A stretch of DNA of 64,000 nucleotides from an uncultured Campylobacter sp. (GCF_905372745.1 NZ_CAJPQR010000010.1:9338-73337), one strand, 5' to 3'. Counted from the stretch's first letter, positions 1 through 8,888 are shown. Notes: generated by a model from the letters alone, not told the origin. Numbers and translations are program-made.

Positions 1-116
1 GTCGGACAAACGTGAGTATTTGCCTCATCGCCGAAGCTCGTGGAGCAAGAGCAGAAAATTTTAGTTTTTGTATTAAGCTGAGTATGAACCTCTAGCCCGA
101 TAACGACTTCAAACAT
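1..116 (-). CDS. gatB: Asp/Glu-tRNA amidotransferase subunit B, N-terminal part (cut by window edge)
   Basis: Only the first 38 codons lie in the window. The reading begins MFEVVIGLEVHTQL and continues with a Cys-containing stretch (CSCS) and NTHVCP, which is the well-known N-terminus of GatB. GatB belongs to the GatCAB complex, which converts Glu-tRNA(Gln) and Asp-tRNA(Asn) to the amidated forms in the cytoplasm; epsilonproteobacteria depend on it. The ATG at 114-116 is preceded by an AAAAGG ribosome binding site. It follows atpB on the same strand. The 3' part is outside the window. Confidence 0.93.
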   Translation of the reverse strand, partial: MFEVVIGLEVHTQLNTKTKIFCSCSTSFGDEANTHVCP

Positions 117-242
117 AATTTGCCTTTTATTTAAAATTTAGGGCTTATTTTAGCAGGATTTTTATTTAAGTTAGATAAAAAGAAAAGGTTGCGCCCGCCG
201 ATTTTTAGCGTATTTTAGCTAGCGGACGCATAAATTTAAATT

Positions 243-953
243 TTAGTGTTCCTCGTGGCTGATCAAAATTGCGCCGGCAAGATACACGTAAGTAAGAATC
301 ATAAAGATAAATGTCTGCAAGCACGCCATAAAGGTAAGCAAAACAAACGCAGGAAGCGGAGCTGCCCAAGGCGCTAGCGCAAGCACGACCAAAAGAAACA
401 AATCATCGCCCTTGATGTTGCCAAAAAGCCTGAAAGAAAGCGATACTATGCGAGATAGATGCGAAACGACCTCAACGATAAACATTATCGGAGCTAGCCA
501 TTTGTTCGGTCCCATAAAGTGCGCAAAATACTTAATGATGCCGTTTTGTCTAATACCCTCAAAGTTGTAAAATATAAAAACAACGAGCGCCAAAGTAAGA
601 GTCAAATTTAAGCTCGAAGTAGGAGCCTCAAATCCAGGTATTATGCCTATTATGTTACTCACGAATACGATCAAACCGATAGTGGCGACTAGCGGCAGAT
701 ATTTTCTAGACAGCGCTTCGCTACCTAGCACGTCCTTGCCCATAGATACCACGCCCTCCAGATATGCCTCAAGCAAATTTTGAGAGCCGCGAGGCACTAG
801 CTGCATATTTTTTGTAGCAAGTTTAGCAAAAAGCACTACGATAAGAGCGACAATAGCAAGATGTCCCGCATAATTTACCGCATGAATAACATGGTCGTTA
901 GTCGTAAAAAAAGAAGCGATCCAACCCGTAAATAAAAACAAATTTTCTTGCAT
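243..953 (-). CDS. atpB: F0F1 ATP synthase subunit a
   Basis: The product (236 aa) is the membrane subunit a of ATP synthase, which forms the proton half-channels next to the c-ring. Several hydrophobic helices are visible. The family signature SLSFRLFGNI is present and its Arg (about residue 175) is the residue essential for proton transfer. The start ATG at 953 fits the family length. The gene stands alone from the other F0F1 genes, which is usual in Campylobacter, where atpB is separate from the main atp operon. gatB follows in the same direction after about 125 bp of A/T-rich DNA. Confidence 0.97.
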   Translation of the reverse strand: MQENLFLFTGWIASFFTTNDHVIHAVNYAGHLAIVALIVVLFAKLATKNMQLVPRGSQNLLEAYLEGVVSMGKDVLGSEALSRKYLPLVATIGLIVFVSNIIGIIPGFEAPTSSLNLTLTLALVVFIFYNFEGIRQNGIIKYFAHFMGPNKWLAPIMFIVEVVSHLSRIVSLSFRLFGNIKGDDLFLLVVLALAPWAAPLPAFVLLTFMACLQTFIFMILTYVYLAGAILISHEEH

Positions 954-1100
954 AGATTAACCTTGAATTTATAAATTTTAGACGCAATTTTATCTAAATA
1001 AACGTTAAAAGTTTTTTAAGTTTGCCCCAAATTTCGCCCGGTTTTTAGCTTTTTTACAAAATTTAGCCCAAATTTCGTCGCCGTTTTTTTAAAATCCTGC

Positions 1101-1868
1101 TCACGCGAAAAATCTATCGTAAACGAGCTTTAATATCGTCGCGCCCACGACGGCTAGAAATACGACTCTAACAAATTTAACGTCCTTTTTCATGACCATA
1201 TTTGAACCGAAATACGCGCCCAAAACCTGCCCCGCGCCCATCAAAAGCCCTACCGCCCAAAGTATCTGTCCGCCCGCGATAAAAACGGCAAGAGAGACGA
1301 TGTTGCTGGTAAAATTTAGGATTTTCGTATGCGCGACGGCTTTTTTCATATTTAGCCCGATGAGCGCAACCATCGCAAACGTCCAAAAACTGCCCGCTCC
1401 AGGCCCGAAAAATCCGTCGTAAAAGCCTAAAATTAGGCCAAATATCACGTAAAAGGCTCGTGCGTTCATTCGGGCAGCCCTATCCTCGTCGCCGACTTTT
1501 GGCATCAAAAGCGTATAAAGGAAAATCGCTATCAAACAAAACGGGATAATAATGCGCAAAAACTCGGCGCTCAAAAACAAAATAAGCACCGTGCCGACGC
1601 ACGCGCCGATAAATGTAAAAACAATGCCGATAAAAACTTCGCGGAAATTTATCATGCCTTTTCGGGCGAAATTTAGCGCCGCCGTGAAGCTACCGAAAGT
1701 ACCTTGGAGCTTGTTCGTCGCTAGCGCCACGTGAGGCGGTACGCCCATCGCCATGATCGTGGGTAGTGCGATCAGTCCACCGCCGCCCGCGATCGCGTCG
1801 ACGAAGCCAGCCGCAAACGCCGCCGCAAAAAATATCAAATACGCTGTAACGCCGAAGTCAAAGTCCAT
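1101..1868 (-). CDS. TSUP-family (TauE/SafE) anion exporter
   Basis: The 255-aa protein has about eight hydrophobic segments and the glycine-rich N-terminal turn FVDAIAGGGGLIALP, with a related motif FYDGFFGPGAGSFW in the second half. This pair of motifs is typical of TauE/SafE (YfcA-like) permeases that move sulfite, sulfoacetate or related anions across the inner membrane. The substrate cannot be read from the sequence. The ATG at 1868 is chosen because GAAGGGG lies at the right distance before it; an upstream ATG in frame (1895) lacks such a site and would add residues before the first helix. No operon partner is evident. Confidence 0.9.
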   Translation of the reverse strand: MDFDFGVTAYLIFFAAAFAAGFVDAIAGGGGLIALPTIMAMGVPPHVALATNKLQGTFGSFTAALNFARKGMINFREVFIGIVFTFIGACVGTVLILFLSAEFLRIIIPFCLIAIFLYTLLMPKVGDEDRAARMNARAFYVIFGLILGFYDGFFGPGAGSFWTFAMVALIGLNMKKAVAHTKILNFTSNIVSLAVFIAGGQILWAVGLLMGAGQVLGAYFGSNMVMKKDVKFVRVVFLAVVGATILKLVYDRFFA

Positions 1869-2314
1869 TTTTACCCCTTCAAAAAACAAAATCATACTAC
1901 GAAAAATTTAAAAATTTATAAAATTTGGCTTTTTGTTTTACTATGGTTAAAATTTAATAAAACTGCGAGTAATTTTTGCCAAGCAGGGTTAAATTTAGCA
2001 GTTTGGGTTGCGGCGTATTTTGTAAAATTTGCCGGTACAGTCGGCGATTTTATTTTGAAATTTTGGAACAAATTTCGTAAATTTAGATACCGAAATTTGA
2101 GTCAAATTTGATAAGGGTAAATTTGGCATAGTTTTTAAAATTTCATTTGTAAAACACGATGATAAAATTTATATTTAAAAAGTGTAGGTTTAAAAAGCAG
2201 GCTATCAAATTTAACGTCCAAAACGCCTTTAGAGCAAATTTAAATCACGTCAAATTTGAGTAAAAAAAGAAAAATCCGCCGACCGCCGAGCGCGGCAAAT
2301 CGGCGAATGCGGGA
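1869..2314. other. Intergenic stretch without a gene, rich in AAATTT
   Basis: No reading frame with a credible start lies between the TSUP gene and sodC. The stretch is A/T-rich and packed with the hexamer AAATTT on both sides of many short G/C words. Its right end holds a likely sodC terminator (listed separately). Confidence 0.6.
2262..2305 (-). terminator. Probable sodC terminator
   Basis: Directly behind the sodC stop, read leftward, a stem CGCCGA/TCGGCG (2300-2305 with 2284-2289) and nearby further GC pairing are followed by a T-rich run (complement of 2262-2274). The T-run begins about nine bases after the stem, so the exact termination point is uncertain. Confidence 0.5.
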
Positions 2315-2863
2315 TTATTTTATAACGCCGCAAACCATTCTAGCGCCGCCGCCGCCAAGAGGCTTTGGATGGTCGCTGTGGTTATCGCCGCCGACGTGGA
2401 TCATTAGCGAGTGGCCTTTTAGCTCGTCGATTGTTTTGATTTTTGGAGCTAGCACAGGATAAACCGCGTTACCCTCAGCATCAACGAAAAGCGCAGGTAA
2501 ATCGCCCTTGTGGCCGCTGTCGTCCCATGCAAAAGAGTGTTTTTTAGTCTCAGCCGGATCCCAGTGACCGCCCGCTTTCATGCCTAGGCCTTTTTCATTT
2601 GCGCCGCAGTCAGCGTTTTGATGCACGTGAAATCCGTGCGCGCCGCCCTCAAGGCCTTTAAGATTCGGGAATAGCGCCACGCCGTAGTTAGTCTCGATCG
2701 CTACGACCTCGCCTACGACAGTGTTGCCCTTTTCGCTTAGTTGCTCCATAGTTACGACTAGGTGCTTGCCTGCCTTTGGATCAAAGGCTTTTTCCTCGTG
2801 CGCAAGGGCGCTAGTAGCCAGTAGATAGCCTAGAGCCGCGCTAGCTAAAACGATTTTTTTCAT
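2315..2863 (-). CDS. sodC: Periplasmic Cu,Zn superoxide dismutase
   Basis: The 182-aa protein begins with a signal peptide (MKKIVLASAALGYLLATSALA) and carries the Cu,Zn-SOD hallmarks: HGFHVHQNADCG (copper ligands and the disulfide Cys), GGHWDP...HSFAW...GHKGDLP (zinc loop) and the C-terminal GGARMVCGVI with the second disulfide Cys. It dismutates superoxide to peroxide and oxygen in the periplasm and would protect against host oxidative bursts. An AAGGAG site precedes the ATG. C. jejuni strains usually lack this enzyme while several other Campylobacter have it (general knowledge). It is a single-gene unit with its own probable terminator. Confidence 0.97.
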   Translation of the reverse strand: MKKIVLASAALGYLLATSALAHEEKAFDPKAGKHLVVTMEQLSEKGNTVVGEVVAIETNYGVALFPNLKGLEGGAHGFHVHQNADCGANEKGLGMKAGGHWDPAETKKHSFAWDDSGHKGDLPALFVDAEGNAVYPVLAPKIKTIDELKGHSLMIHVGGDNHSDHPKPLGGGGARMVCGVIK

Positions 2864-2999
2864 TTTTTCTCCTTAAAATGTAATTGCAAGGTAACTATAG
2901 CCTAAATTTGATTAATTTAGGCTTTAAATTTTCTTAAATTTAATGCGCCGCGATGCCTCAAATTTGCCGCCGTTTCGCGTAAAGCAAAACCCGTCAAAT

Positions 3000-3761
3000 T
3001 TACTTTATCCAGCTTAAAATTTGCGCCAGTTCGCCGCTTTGACCGATGCGGTAGAGCGCAAAGTCGTATTTGATTGGGTCGGCTGGGTCAAATTCGCAAA
3101 GCTTGTCCGTTAGCTCGCGCACGGCTTTAAAATCATAGCTTTTGCGAGAGATTAAGCCCAAATTTAGCGAAACTCGGTGTGTGTGCACGTCAAGAGGCAT
3201 GAGGAGCTCGCTTTTTGGCAGGCTTTTAAAGAGCCCAAGGTCGATGTCGCTATCTCGCACCATCCAGCGCAAAAACATATTGTAGCGTTTATACGGGCTT
3301 TGCGGCGCTTTTTCGTAAGGCTTGCCGAAAAAAAACTCATATCCCTCCGAGCGGTAAGGGTTTAGCGAGTAGATAAATTTAATAAGCTCGTTTATACCGT
3401 CTATCATCGAGCCGTTTTTCTCAAAGCCAGATCTCACCGCGCTTTCGATATCGCCGTGCTTTTTTAGGCGTGAAACGGTGATAAAAATCTGCCGCACGTC
3501 CTCGCAGCTTTGAAAGCGGTATTTGTGCCGCGTCAAATTTGAGATGATCTCCTCCTCGCTTTTATCCAGCAGCGAAAAGTCGAGCGAATTTAGAAAATTT
3601 ACGATTAGCTTTGCGTTGCCGTAAGCAAAAAGCGCGCAGATGAGCGATATCTCGGGCGTTTTAAATTTGCTAGCGACTTGCAGCGGATCGGCTGCGGCAA
3701 ACAAGTCCGCATGGGTATTTTTAGAGATTACGTTTTGATCTAGGAGGGTTTTTAAGTCCAT
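3000..3761 (-). CDS. TIGR02757 (DUF2400) family protein
   Basis: The 253-aa protein matches the TIGR02757 family of unknown function: it has the conserved core around FAYGNAKLIVNFL, the segment RWMVRDSDIDLGLF and the C-terminal PLDVHTHRVSLNLGLISRK. The arrangement of an alpha-helical fold with a late HT/H pair has led some to compare it with HhH DNA glycosylases, but no activity is established. It lies 54 bp in front of flgK's stop side, on the same strand; this neighbourhood recurs in C. jejuni by memory. Soluble, no signal peptide. Confidence 0.85.
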   Translation of the reverse strand: MDLKTLLDQNVISKNTHADLFAAADPLQVASKFKTPEISLICALFAYGNAKLIVNFLNSLDFSLLDKSEEEIISNLTRHKYRFQSCEDVRQIFITVSRLKKHGDIESAVRSGFEKNGSMIDGINELIKFIYSLNPYRSEGYEFFFGKPYEKAPQSPYKRYNMFLRWMVRDSDIDLGLFKSLPKSELLMPLDVHTHRVSLNLGLISRKSYDFKAVRELTDKLCEFDPADPIKYDFALYRIGQSGELAQILSWIK

Positions 3762-3815
3762 TTTTAGCCTTTTTGGCCGAGATTTTAAACCAGAAAGGCT
3801 AAAAGAAATTTAAAT

Positions 3816-5669
3816 TTACTGTTTTAGCGTCAGCAAGGTATCGAGCATCTTTTCTACGGTCGTGATGATTTTGGCCGCCGCGCCGTAGCTGCTTTGAAAA
3901 CGTATGAGATTTGTTAGCTCCTCGTTTAAATTTACGCCGCTAACCGACTGGTACTCAGACATAGCAACTTTATGGATAGCTGTATTTGCGTCGTTTAGAT
4001 CGTTATTTGCTTGAGTCTGGCTGGCTAGATCGGTTGTGATATAGCGGTAGTAGCCCTCGACGCTCTCCTCCTTGTCCGCATGCTTATCGGAGTAAAATAT
4101 TATTTTTTTATACTGCATTTGCACCATATCGTTTGCGACTTCGTTGTTGCCCGGAGTCGGATTTGAGTAGGCTTTTAGCTTGTGCGGATTTTCGGTTAGC
4201 TCGCTTTTTACGCTCATATTTTTTGCATTTCCGCCCTCAAAGACCCTATTTATCCCGATTATACCCGGGAAATTCGTACCACGGTCTACAAAAGCAACGC
4301 TGTATTCTCCGGCATTTCTTTTAGCTGTTACGCCAAACGTACCTTTGCCCGTCGCCGCGTCATATTGATAGTTTGCCTGAAAATAATCGTCCACGTCGTT
4401 TAGCGAGTTATTATCGCCGTTGTCGTCGGTGTCGGAGTTAAAGTCCCGCACGATAGAGTTGCCGCGCGTGTTGTCGTTCATAGACGTGGTTGCGTTTACG
4501 TTTATCGTCTTGCGTGCGACTTCTTGGCCTTGGTTATTATAAACTACGACGTCAAAGCTACCGTGCTTGATGTCGTTATTAAAATTCATCAGCGTCCTAG
4601 AGTTGCTTAAACCGTCTAGTTCGTCCGTTACGGCGTTTTCTACGGCTGATTTGGCGTAGATATTGTTCGTCTCGTTGATGATGCCTTTAGCAAACGTATT
4701 TAGGTTGTCGATGTATTTTTGTATGGTTCCGTCTTGAAACTCTCCGCTATCGTCCACCCTGCGTCCGCGTAGATCCAGCGCGGCGCCTAGTTTACCGCCT
4801 GAAATTCGTCCGTTTAGATCGACCTTTTTACCGTCGTTCCTCTCAAAAAATACGCCTTTAAAATCGCTCTTATCGCTTATCCTATCGACTGTTAGCGGAT
4901 GATACGTCGTGCCGTCTACGATGTTAAATCCGGATATATTTATCTGATGCTTCGTACCCATATCGGTTACGGTCGGATCGACATTACTGCTTTGTAGTTG
5001 CCCTTTAAATACGCTAATACCTACGAGCTTTGACATCGCAAGCTCGAGCTGATCGCGTTTATCTCGTAGGTCGTTTGCTCTAGTAGTGCCGACTGATTCG
5101 ACCCGGACGATCTCTTTATTTATCTGCGCGATTTGCTTGGCGTATTTGTTGATTTCGTTTACGGAAACCTCTACCTGCGAGTCCACGTCTTTTTGTATCT
5201 TGGTTAGCATATCGCGGGCTTTATTTATACTATTTGATAGCGTCGAGGCCGAATTTAGCAAATTTACCTTCTGCGAGCCTTCCGTCGGGTTTGATGCAAG
5301 GTTGTTCCACGCGTTAAAATAATTTTGCAAATCTCTGCCTATACCTACGCTTTGCAGATCGGGGAAGCGCTGAGAAATCTCTTCTAAAATTTGCTTTTTA
5401 TATTCGCTTGATTCTAAATTTATATTTGAAGTACGAAGCCTAGCGAATGTAAACTCGTCATGCACGCGCACGACCGTATCGACCTTAGTGCCAGTACCGA
5501 TGTCGCCCGGCATATCGTGAAAAGGCTCTCTAGCAGACTGTACGACGCGCTGCCTCGTGTAGTGCTCGCTATCGGCGTTTGTTATGTTGTGTCCTGTCGT
5601 AGTGATTTGCGTCTGCGCGGCATCTAGGCCGCTCATCCCGATATGTAAAGACGAAAAAATATTAGCCAT
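3816..5669 (-). CDS. flgK: Flagellar hook-associated protein 1
   Basis: The 617-aa protein is FlgK, the first junction protein between hook and filament. The N-terminus (FSSLHIGMSGLDAAQTQITTTGHNITNADSEHY) is the conserved rod/hook coiled-coil region with the ANxxT-like motif, and the C-terminus (EELTNLIRFQSSYGAAAKIITTVEKMLDTLL) is the matching helix; both ends are needed for export and assembly. The variable middle is Asn/Asp-rich. It is the last gene of a leftward flagellar run flgI-flgJ-flgM-flgN-like-flgK, two bases behind the FlgN-like gene, so translation is likely coupled to its chaperone. Confidence 0.97.
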   Translation of the reverse strand: MANIFSSLHIGMSGLDAAQTQITTTGHNITNADSEHYTRQRVVQSAREPFHDMPGDIGTGTKVDTVVRVHDEFTFARLRTSNINLESSEYKKQILEEISQRFPDLQSVGIGRDLQNYFNAWNNLASNPTEGSQKVNLLNSASTLSNSINKARDMLTKIQKDVDSQVEVSVNEINKYAKQIAQINKEIVRVESVGTTRANDLRDKRDQLELAMSKLVGISVFKGQLQSSNVDPTVTDMGTKHQINISGFNIVDGTTYHPLTVDRISDKSDFKGVFFERNDGKKVDLNGRISGGKLGAALDLRGRRVDDSGEFQDGTIQKYIDNLNTFAKGIINETNNIYAKSAVENAVTDELDGLSNSRTLMNFNNDIKHGSFDVVVYNNQGQEVARKTINVNATTSMNDNTRGNSIVRDFNSDTDDNGDNNSLNDVDDYFQANYQYDAATGKGTFGVTAKRNAGEYSVAFVDRGTNFPGIIGINRVFEGGNAKNMSVKSELTENPHKLKAYSNPTPGNNEVANDMVQMQYKKIIFYSDKHADKEESVEGYYRYITTDLASQTQANNDLNDANTAIHKVAMSEYQSVSGVNLNEELTNLIRFQSSYGAAAKIITTVEKMLDTLLTLKQ

Positions 5670-5671
5670 TT

Positions 5672-6100
5672 TTAAACCCTCGTTTTAAATAAACTTTCAG
5701 GCATCAAGCCTTCTTTATCGTAGTTGCCGGGCTCGCTTTTAAACATATTTTTTAGCAAGCTATCGAAAAATTCTTTCACTCCGACGACGTATTTTGCGTA
5801 TTCTTTGTTTTTTGAGTAGAGCTCTTCAAGCTTTGAGCGCATAAGTGCGAGAGATGATTTTACCTCATCATCTAGGATAGAGCTTAAATTTGCCCCGCCG
5901 TTTTCCTTTGAGACTCTTAAAAGCTCTTTATCTAGCAGCGATTTTATAGATTCGAATTTTTTAACCAGCTCGTTTTTGCGTCTAACGCTATCATCGACCT
6001 TAGTGTGATCGGCTAGTTTTATCTTTTCTATATCTTCCGTAGTTTGAGCGATGAGCTCGTCTAGCACCCCCATCGCCTCATCCAAATATCTTTTAAGCAT
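5672..6100 (-). CDS. flgN: FlgN-like export chaperone for hook-associated proteins
   Basis: The 142-aa soluble protein is almost wholly helical with long heptad-like stretches (MLKRYLDEAMGVLDELIAQ near the start, LIEKFESIKSLLDKELL-type segments in the middle), as expected for FlgN, the chaperone of FlgK and FlgL. Primary sequence similarity in this family is weak, so the call rests mostly on size, helical content and position: flgM upstream, flgK two bases downstream. The same order flgM - unnamed gene - flgK is found in C. jejuni (from memory). Confidence 0.72.
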   Translation of the reverse strand: MLKRYLDEAMGVLDELIAQTTEDIEKIKLADHTKVDDSVRRKNELVKKFESIKSLLDKELLRVSKENGGANLSSILDDEVKSSLALMRSKLEELYSKNKEYAKYVVGVKEFFDSLLKNMFKSEPGNYDKEGLMPESLFKTRV

Positions 6101-6135
6101 TTTTGTCCTTTCTTTTTACGCAAGGACAAAAAATC

Positions 6136-6339
6136 TTATAAAAGCGTATCGGCAACGGCTTTTGCAGTCTTGGACATATCTAGTTTATATGTTCCGTTTG
6201 CGATCTGCTCGGCTATCTTTGCAACCTTGCTTTCTTCTTTGCCTTGTGTTTTTTCCATGTTTTCGCTCTTTTTTACGTCGTTTGAGCGAGTGATTTGCTG
6301 TGGGCTCATGCCCAGTTTAGCTCCCAAAGTTCCTATCAT
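6136..6339 (-). CDS. flgM: Anti-sigma-28 factor
   Basis: A 67-aa protein beginning MIGTLGAKLGMSPQQ and ending KVAKIAEQIANGTYKLDMSKTAKAVADTLL. The C-terminal half has the FlgM signature (I-A-x-I-x-x-G-x-Y-x-x-D...K-I-A-x-x-L-L) that contacts sigma-28 (FliA) and blocks late flagellar genes until the hook is complete. It is shorter than enterobacterial FlgM (about 97 aa), as is usual in Campylobacter. It lies between flgJ and flgN in the leftward run. Confidence 0.93.
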   Translation of the reverse strand: MIGTLGAKLGMSPQQITRSNDVKKSENMEKTQGKEESKVAKIAEQIANGTYKLDMSKTAKAVADTLL

Positions 6340-6392
6340 TTTAAAGCCTTTTTAGATTTGTTAGAAACTAAATCGGCAAATTTTGAAATTTC

Positions 6393-6704
6393 TTAAGCCC
6401 TTTCTTTCAAATAATTGAATAAAAGTTCGCTAAAGCCCAAATTTCCGCTCAGAGCCTTACTCATCGTATCGTTATACATCGAGTGATATATCTCGTCTCC
6501 GGCATCTTTGCCAAATAACGGATTTTCATCCTTTAGCGCGATATCTAGCACGCTTTTAACCAAAAACGCCTCAAAAGCGTCGGTTTGCTCTTTTAAAAGC
6601 GCGTCTTGCTCGCTTTGAGGCTTATCCGTGCGTCTATTTTCGATAGAGCTCGTGGCAAATTTATTATACGAGCTTAAAGCCGCCGAAGTATCTACGTTTA
6701 ACAT
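6393..6704 (-). CDS. flgJ: FlgJ-type rod-binding protein (no muramidase domain)
   Basis: The 103-aa protein carries only the N-terminal, rod-binding part of FlgJ: EQTDAFEAFLVKSVLDIAL followed by GDEIYHSMYNDTMSKALSGNLGFSELLF. The peptidoglycan-cleaving C-terminal domain of enterobacterial FlgJ is absent, as is normal in epsilonproteobacteria, where another enzyme opens the wall for the rod. Its ATG overlaps the flgI stop by one base, showing tight coupling. Confidence 0.88.
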   Translation of the reverse strand: MLNVDTSAALSSYNKFATSSIENRRTDKPQSEQDALLKEQTDAFEAFLVKSVLDIALKDENPLFGKDAGDEIYHSMYNDTMSKALSGNLGFSELLFNYLKERA

Positions 6705-7765
6705 TATATTATCTCCAAATTTACGTGTATAGCGCCTACGCGTTTTAGATTTTCCATTATCGCGATGATGTCGCTAGGCGTCGCGCCCATCTTGCTTAGC
6801 GCCCTTGCGACGCTAGCTACGGTTGTTTTTTCGCCGCTGATTTTTAGCATATTAGTTAGCGGATCAACCGCTGCGCCGTCTTGCAGATCGATTGTTTGCT
6901 GATTTGCAGCCATATCGCCATACGAGCTAGGTTCTATCTTTATCGTGATATCTCTGTGCGTGATGACGACTGGATCAACCGTGATATTTATACCGCTTAC
7001 TATCGTACCGGTTCGCTCGTCGATTACGATTTTATCTAGTGCTTTATAATCAACGTCTAAATTTAACACCTTAGCGATAAACTCAACCGCGTTTGAGCCT
7101 TCCGGTTTTGATACTTTGATGGTTCTAGAGTCGATAGCCGTCGCAGTTTCGCCGCCTAGATTTAAATTTACGGCTCTTTGGATATTTGAAGCGGTGTCGA
7201 AATTCGACTCCTTTAAGCTTAAAAATATCGCTTCTTGATTATAGATATCGTATGCTATCTCGCGCTCCACGATCGCGCCGCTTGGGATCGTACCCGCAGT
7301 TACGTGGTTACCATCCTTGCTTGCTCCGCCGCGAGATGCCGTCTTGCCGCCTATGGTTAGCGAGCCCTGCGCTAGAGCGTAAATGTCGCCGTCCACTCCC
7401 TTAAGCGGAGTCATCAAAAGCGTTCCGCCCTGAAGGCTCTTTGCGTCGCCGATAGATGAGATTACGACGTCAAGCTTATCGCCCTGCCTAGCAAATGGCG
7501 GCAGCTTTGCGATAACCATTACCGCGGCGGTGTTTTTTGATTTGATGTCGTCTGGCTTTATTTTTACATTCACGCTTTGAAGCATATTTGAAAGAGACTG
7601 GATCGTAAACTCCGAGCTACTGCCGTCGCCAGAGCCGTTTAGGCCTACGACCAGGCCGTATCCTATCAGCTGATTTTCCCTCACGCCCACGACATTTGCG
7701 ATGTCTTTTATCTGCGCCGCAAAAGCCGATATAGCAAGGGTTAGCAAGCATGCCGCTAGTTTCAT
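6704..7765 (-). CDS. flgI: Flagellar P-ring protein
   Basis: The 353-aa protein is FlgI, which forms the periplasmic P-ring around the rod. After a signal peptide (MKLAACLLTLAISAFAAQ) comes IKDIANVVGVRENQLIGYGLVVGLNGSGD, the family's N-terminal block, and the C-terminal LQDGAAVDPLTNMLKISGEK and LKRVGAIHVNLEII. The ATG at 7765 is chosen over an upstream one at 7804 because it directly starts the signal peptide and has AAGGA before it. It heads the leftward flagellar operon and has a sigma-54 promoter match just upstream. Confidence 0.96.
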   Translation of the reverse strand: MKLAACLLTLAISAFAAQIKDIANVVGVRENQLIGYGLVVGLNGSGDGSSSEFTIQSLSNMLQSVNVKIKPDDIKSKNTAAVMVIAKLPPFARQGDKLDVVISSIGDAKSLQGGTLLMTPLKGVDGDIYALAQGSLTIGGKTASRGGASKDGNHVTAGTIPSGAIVEREIAYDIYNQEAIFLSLKESNFDTASNIQRAVNLNLGGETATAIDSRTIKVSKPEGSNAVEFIAKVLNLDVDYKALDKIVIDERTGTIVSGINITVDPVVITHRDITIKIEPSSYGDMAANQQTIDLQDGAAVDPLTNMLKISGEKTTVASVARALSKMGATPSDIIAIMENLKRVGAIHVNLEII

Positions 7766-7797
7766 TTTTGTCCTTAAATTTGTATTTTCAAGGACTA

Positions 7798-7817
7798 AAA
7801 GCAATTAGCATTCCAAA
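7798..7817 (-). promoter_or_regulatory. Sigma-54 (RpoN) promoter of the flgI operon
   Basis: Read leftward, the sequence TTTGGAATGCTAATTGCTTT carries the obligatory GG (7814-7813) and GC (7802-7801) exactly ten bases apart, inside the Campylobacter-like form TTGGAA-N-TTGCTT. It lies about 35 bp before the flgI ATG. In C. jejuni, middle flagellar genes such as flgI are read by RpoN under FlgSR control (established); application here is inference from the match. Confidence 0.82.
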
Positions 7818-7831
7818 TTTGACGCAAGAAT

Positions 7832-8398
7832 TTAAGAGTAGTAGCTAAGCGAAGTATTTCCGAATTTTTTAGATTTTAAAAGCGTAAACGCACCGATGCT
7901 TTCCGGTAAATTTAGGTGGCTAGCATGCTCAAAAGCGATCAGGTAAATTTTATCTTTAGGCAAATTTAGCACCAAATTTACGCACTTTTCATAAATATCC
8001 GCAAAGCCGTCTCTGATATCAAAAGGCGGATCAAGATACAAGATAACGGGCAAATTTTGCCTCGTGACGATGGCGGGAGTAGTATCAAAAGTATCGCCGT
8101 TTATGATTTCTAGCTCGTCACCGATAAGTTTAGCGTTTTGTATCGCGATTTTGTAGGCGTTTTTATCAATTTCTACCGCGTAGGCCTTTACCGCGCCGTT
8201 ACTTAGCGCTTCTGCAGCCATCAGCGCGCTACCGCCGAAAGCCTCGATAAAAACCTTACCAGCTAGCTCGTAACGAAACGAGTCGAAAAACGAGCCTTTG
8301 ACGATGCTTTTGGTGCTTCGCGTAGTTTGAAGCGATGGCAAAAGCAGCTTTTTACCCTTAAATTTACCGCTTGAAATCGTAGCGTAGAGATTTTTCAA
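7832..8398 (-). CDS. rsmD: 16S rRNA (guanine966-N2)-methyltransferase, RsmD type
   Basis: The 188-aa protein has the RsmD opening (ISSGKFKGKKLLLPS...TRSTKSIVKGSFFDSF), the SAM-binding segment VFIEAFGGSALMAAEALSNGA and the catalytic YLDPPFDI (D/N-PP-F/Y motif of N-methyltransferases). It would methylate G966 of 16S rRNA. Its ATG overlaps the stop of the small upstream gene by four bases, so both are translated together. It stands between the two flagellar groups; by memory C. jejuni also has a methyltransferase gene here. Confidence 0.9.
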   Translation of the reverse strand: MKNLYATISSGKFKGKKLLLPSLQTTRSTKSIVKGSFFDSFRYELAGKVFIEAFGGSALMAAEALSNGAVKAYAVEIDKNAYKIAIQNAKLIGDELEIINGDTFDTTPAIVTRQNLPVILYLDPPFDIRDGFADIYEKCVNLVLNLPKDKIYLIAFEHASHLNLPESIGAFTLLKSKKFGNTSLSYYS

Positions 8399-8781
8399 CG
8401 AGTTTTCCTTAGAATCGCGAGCAGCTCTTCTTTAAATTTATCTATCAAATTTGAAACTTCAAGCTCCAAATTTGAACCGTTTTGCGATGCGGCTTCTTCT
8501 TTTATAACAAATGCGGGCGAGGTCGTGCAAGAAGGCGCGACGGGTTCTGAAAACTGAATCGCCGAATAAAACTCCTCAAGCGCGGAGATAAGGACTTCTT
8601 TGCTAAAAGGGATTTTTAGATGAGGAGAGTGCTCGGCGATCACGAAAACGGGCTTTTTTGCTTCTATCTTTTTATCAGCCACGATAAAATCGCAATCTTT
8701 TTTAGGCGAGATAAAATCTCTTAAAAATAACCTTAGCGACTCCCCTAGCAAAATGCAGTCGCACTCAAGCGAAATTTTCAC
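8395..8781 (-). CDS. Conserved hypothetical protein upstream of rsmD
   Basis: A 128-aa soluble protein beginning MKISLECDCILLGESLRLFL, with an acidic, helical C-terminus (LELEVSNLIDKFKEELLAIL). I do not recognise a domain. A Cys pair sits at residues 7 and 9. It shares an ATGA-type overlap with rsmD and is divergent from flaG. The N-terminal half reads like a small alpha/beta domain that could be a receiver-like fold (FIVADKKIEAKKPVFVIAEH), but no phosphorylatable Asp pattern is clear. Probably a Campylobacter-specific gene of this flagellar neighbourhood. Confidence 0.6.
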   Translation of the reverse strand: MKISLECDCILLGESLRLFLRDFISPKKDCDFIVADKKIEAKKPVFVIAEHSPHLKIPFSKEVLISALEEFYSAIQFSEPVAPSCTTSPAFVIKEEAASQNGSNLELEVSNLIDKFKEELLAILRKTR

Positions 8782-8888
8782 GAATTCTCCTTTCCGCCTT
8801 GATTTAGGCTGGATTTTAACAAATTTATGCGAAAATTTAAATTAAGAAAAAATTTGCCCGGCGGGGCTAAAAAAATTTGCAAATTTGA

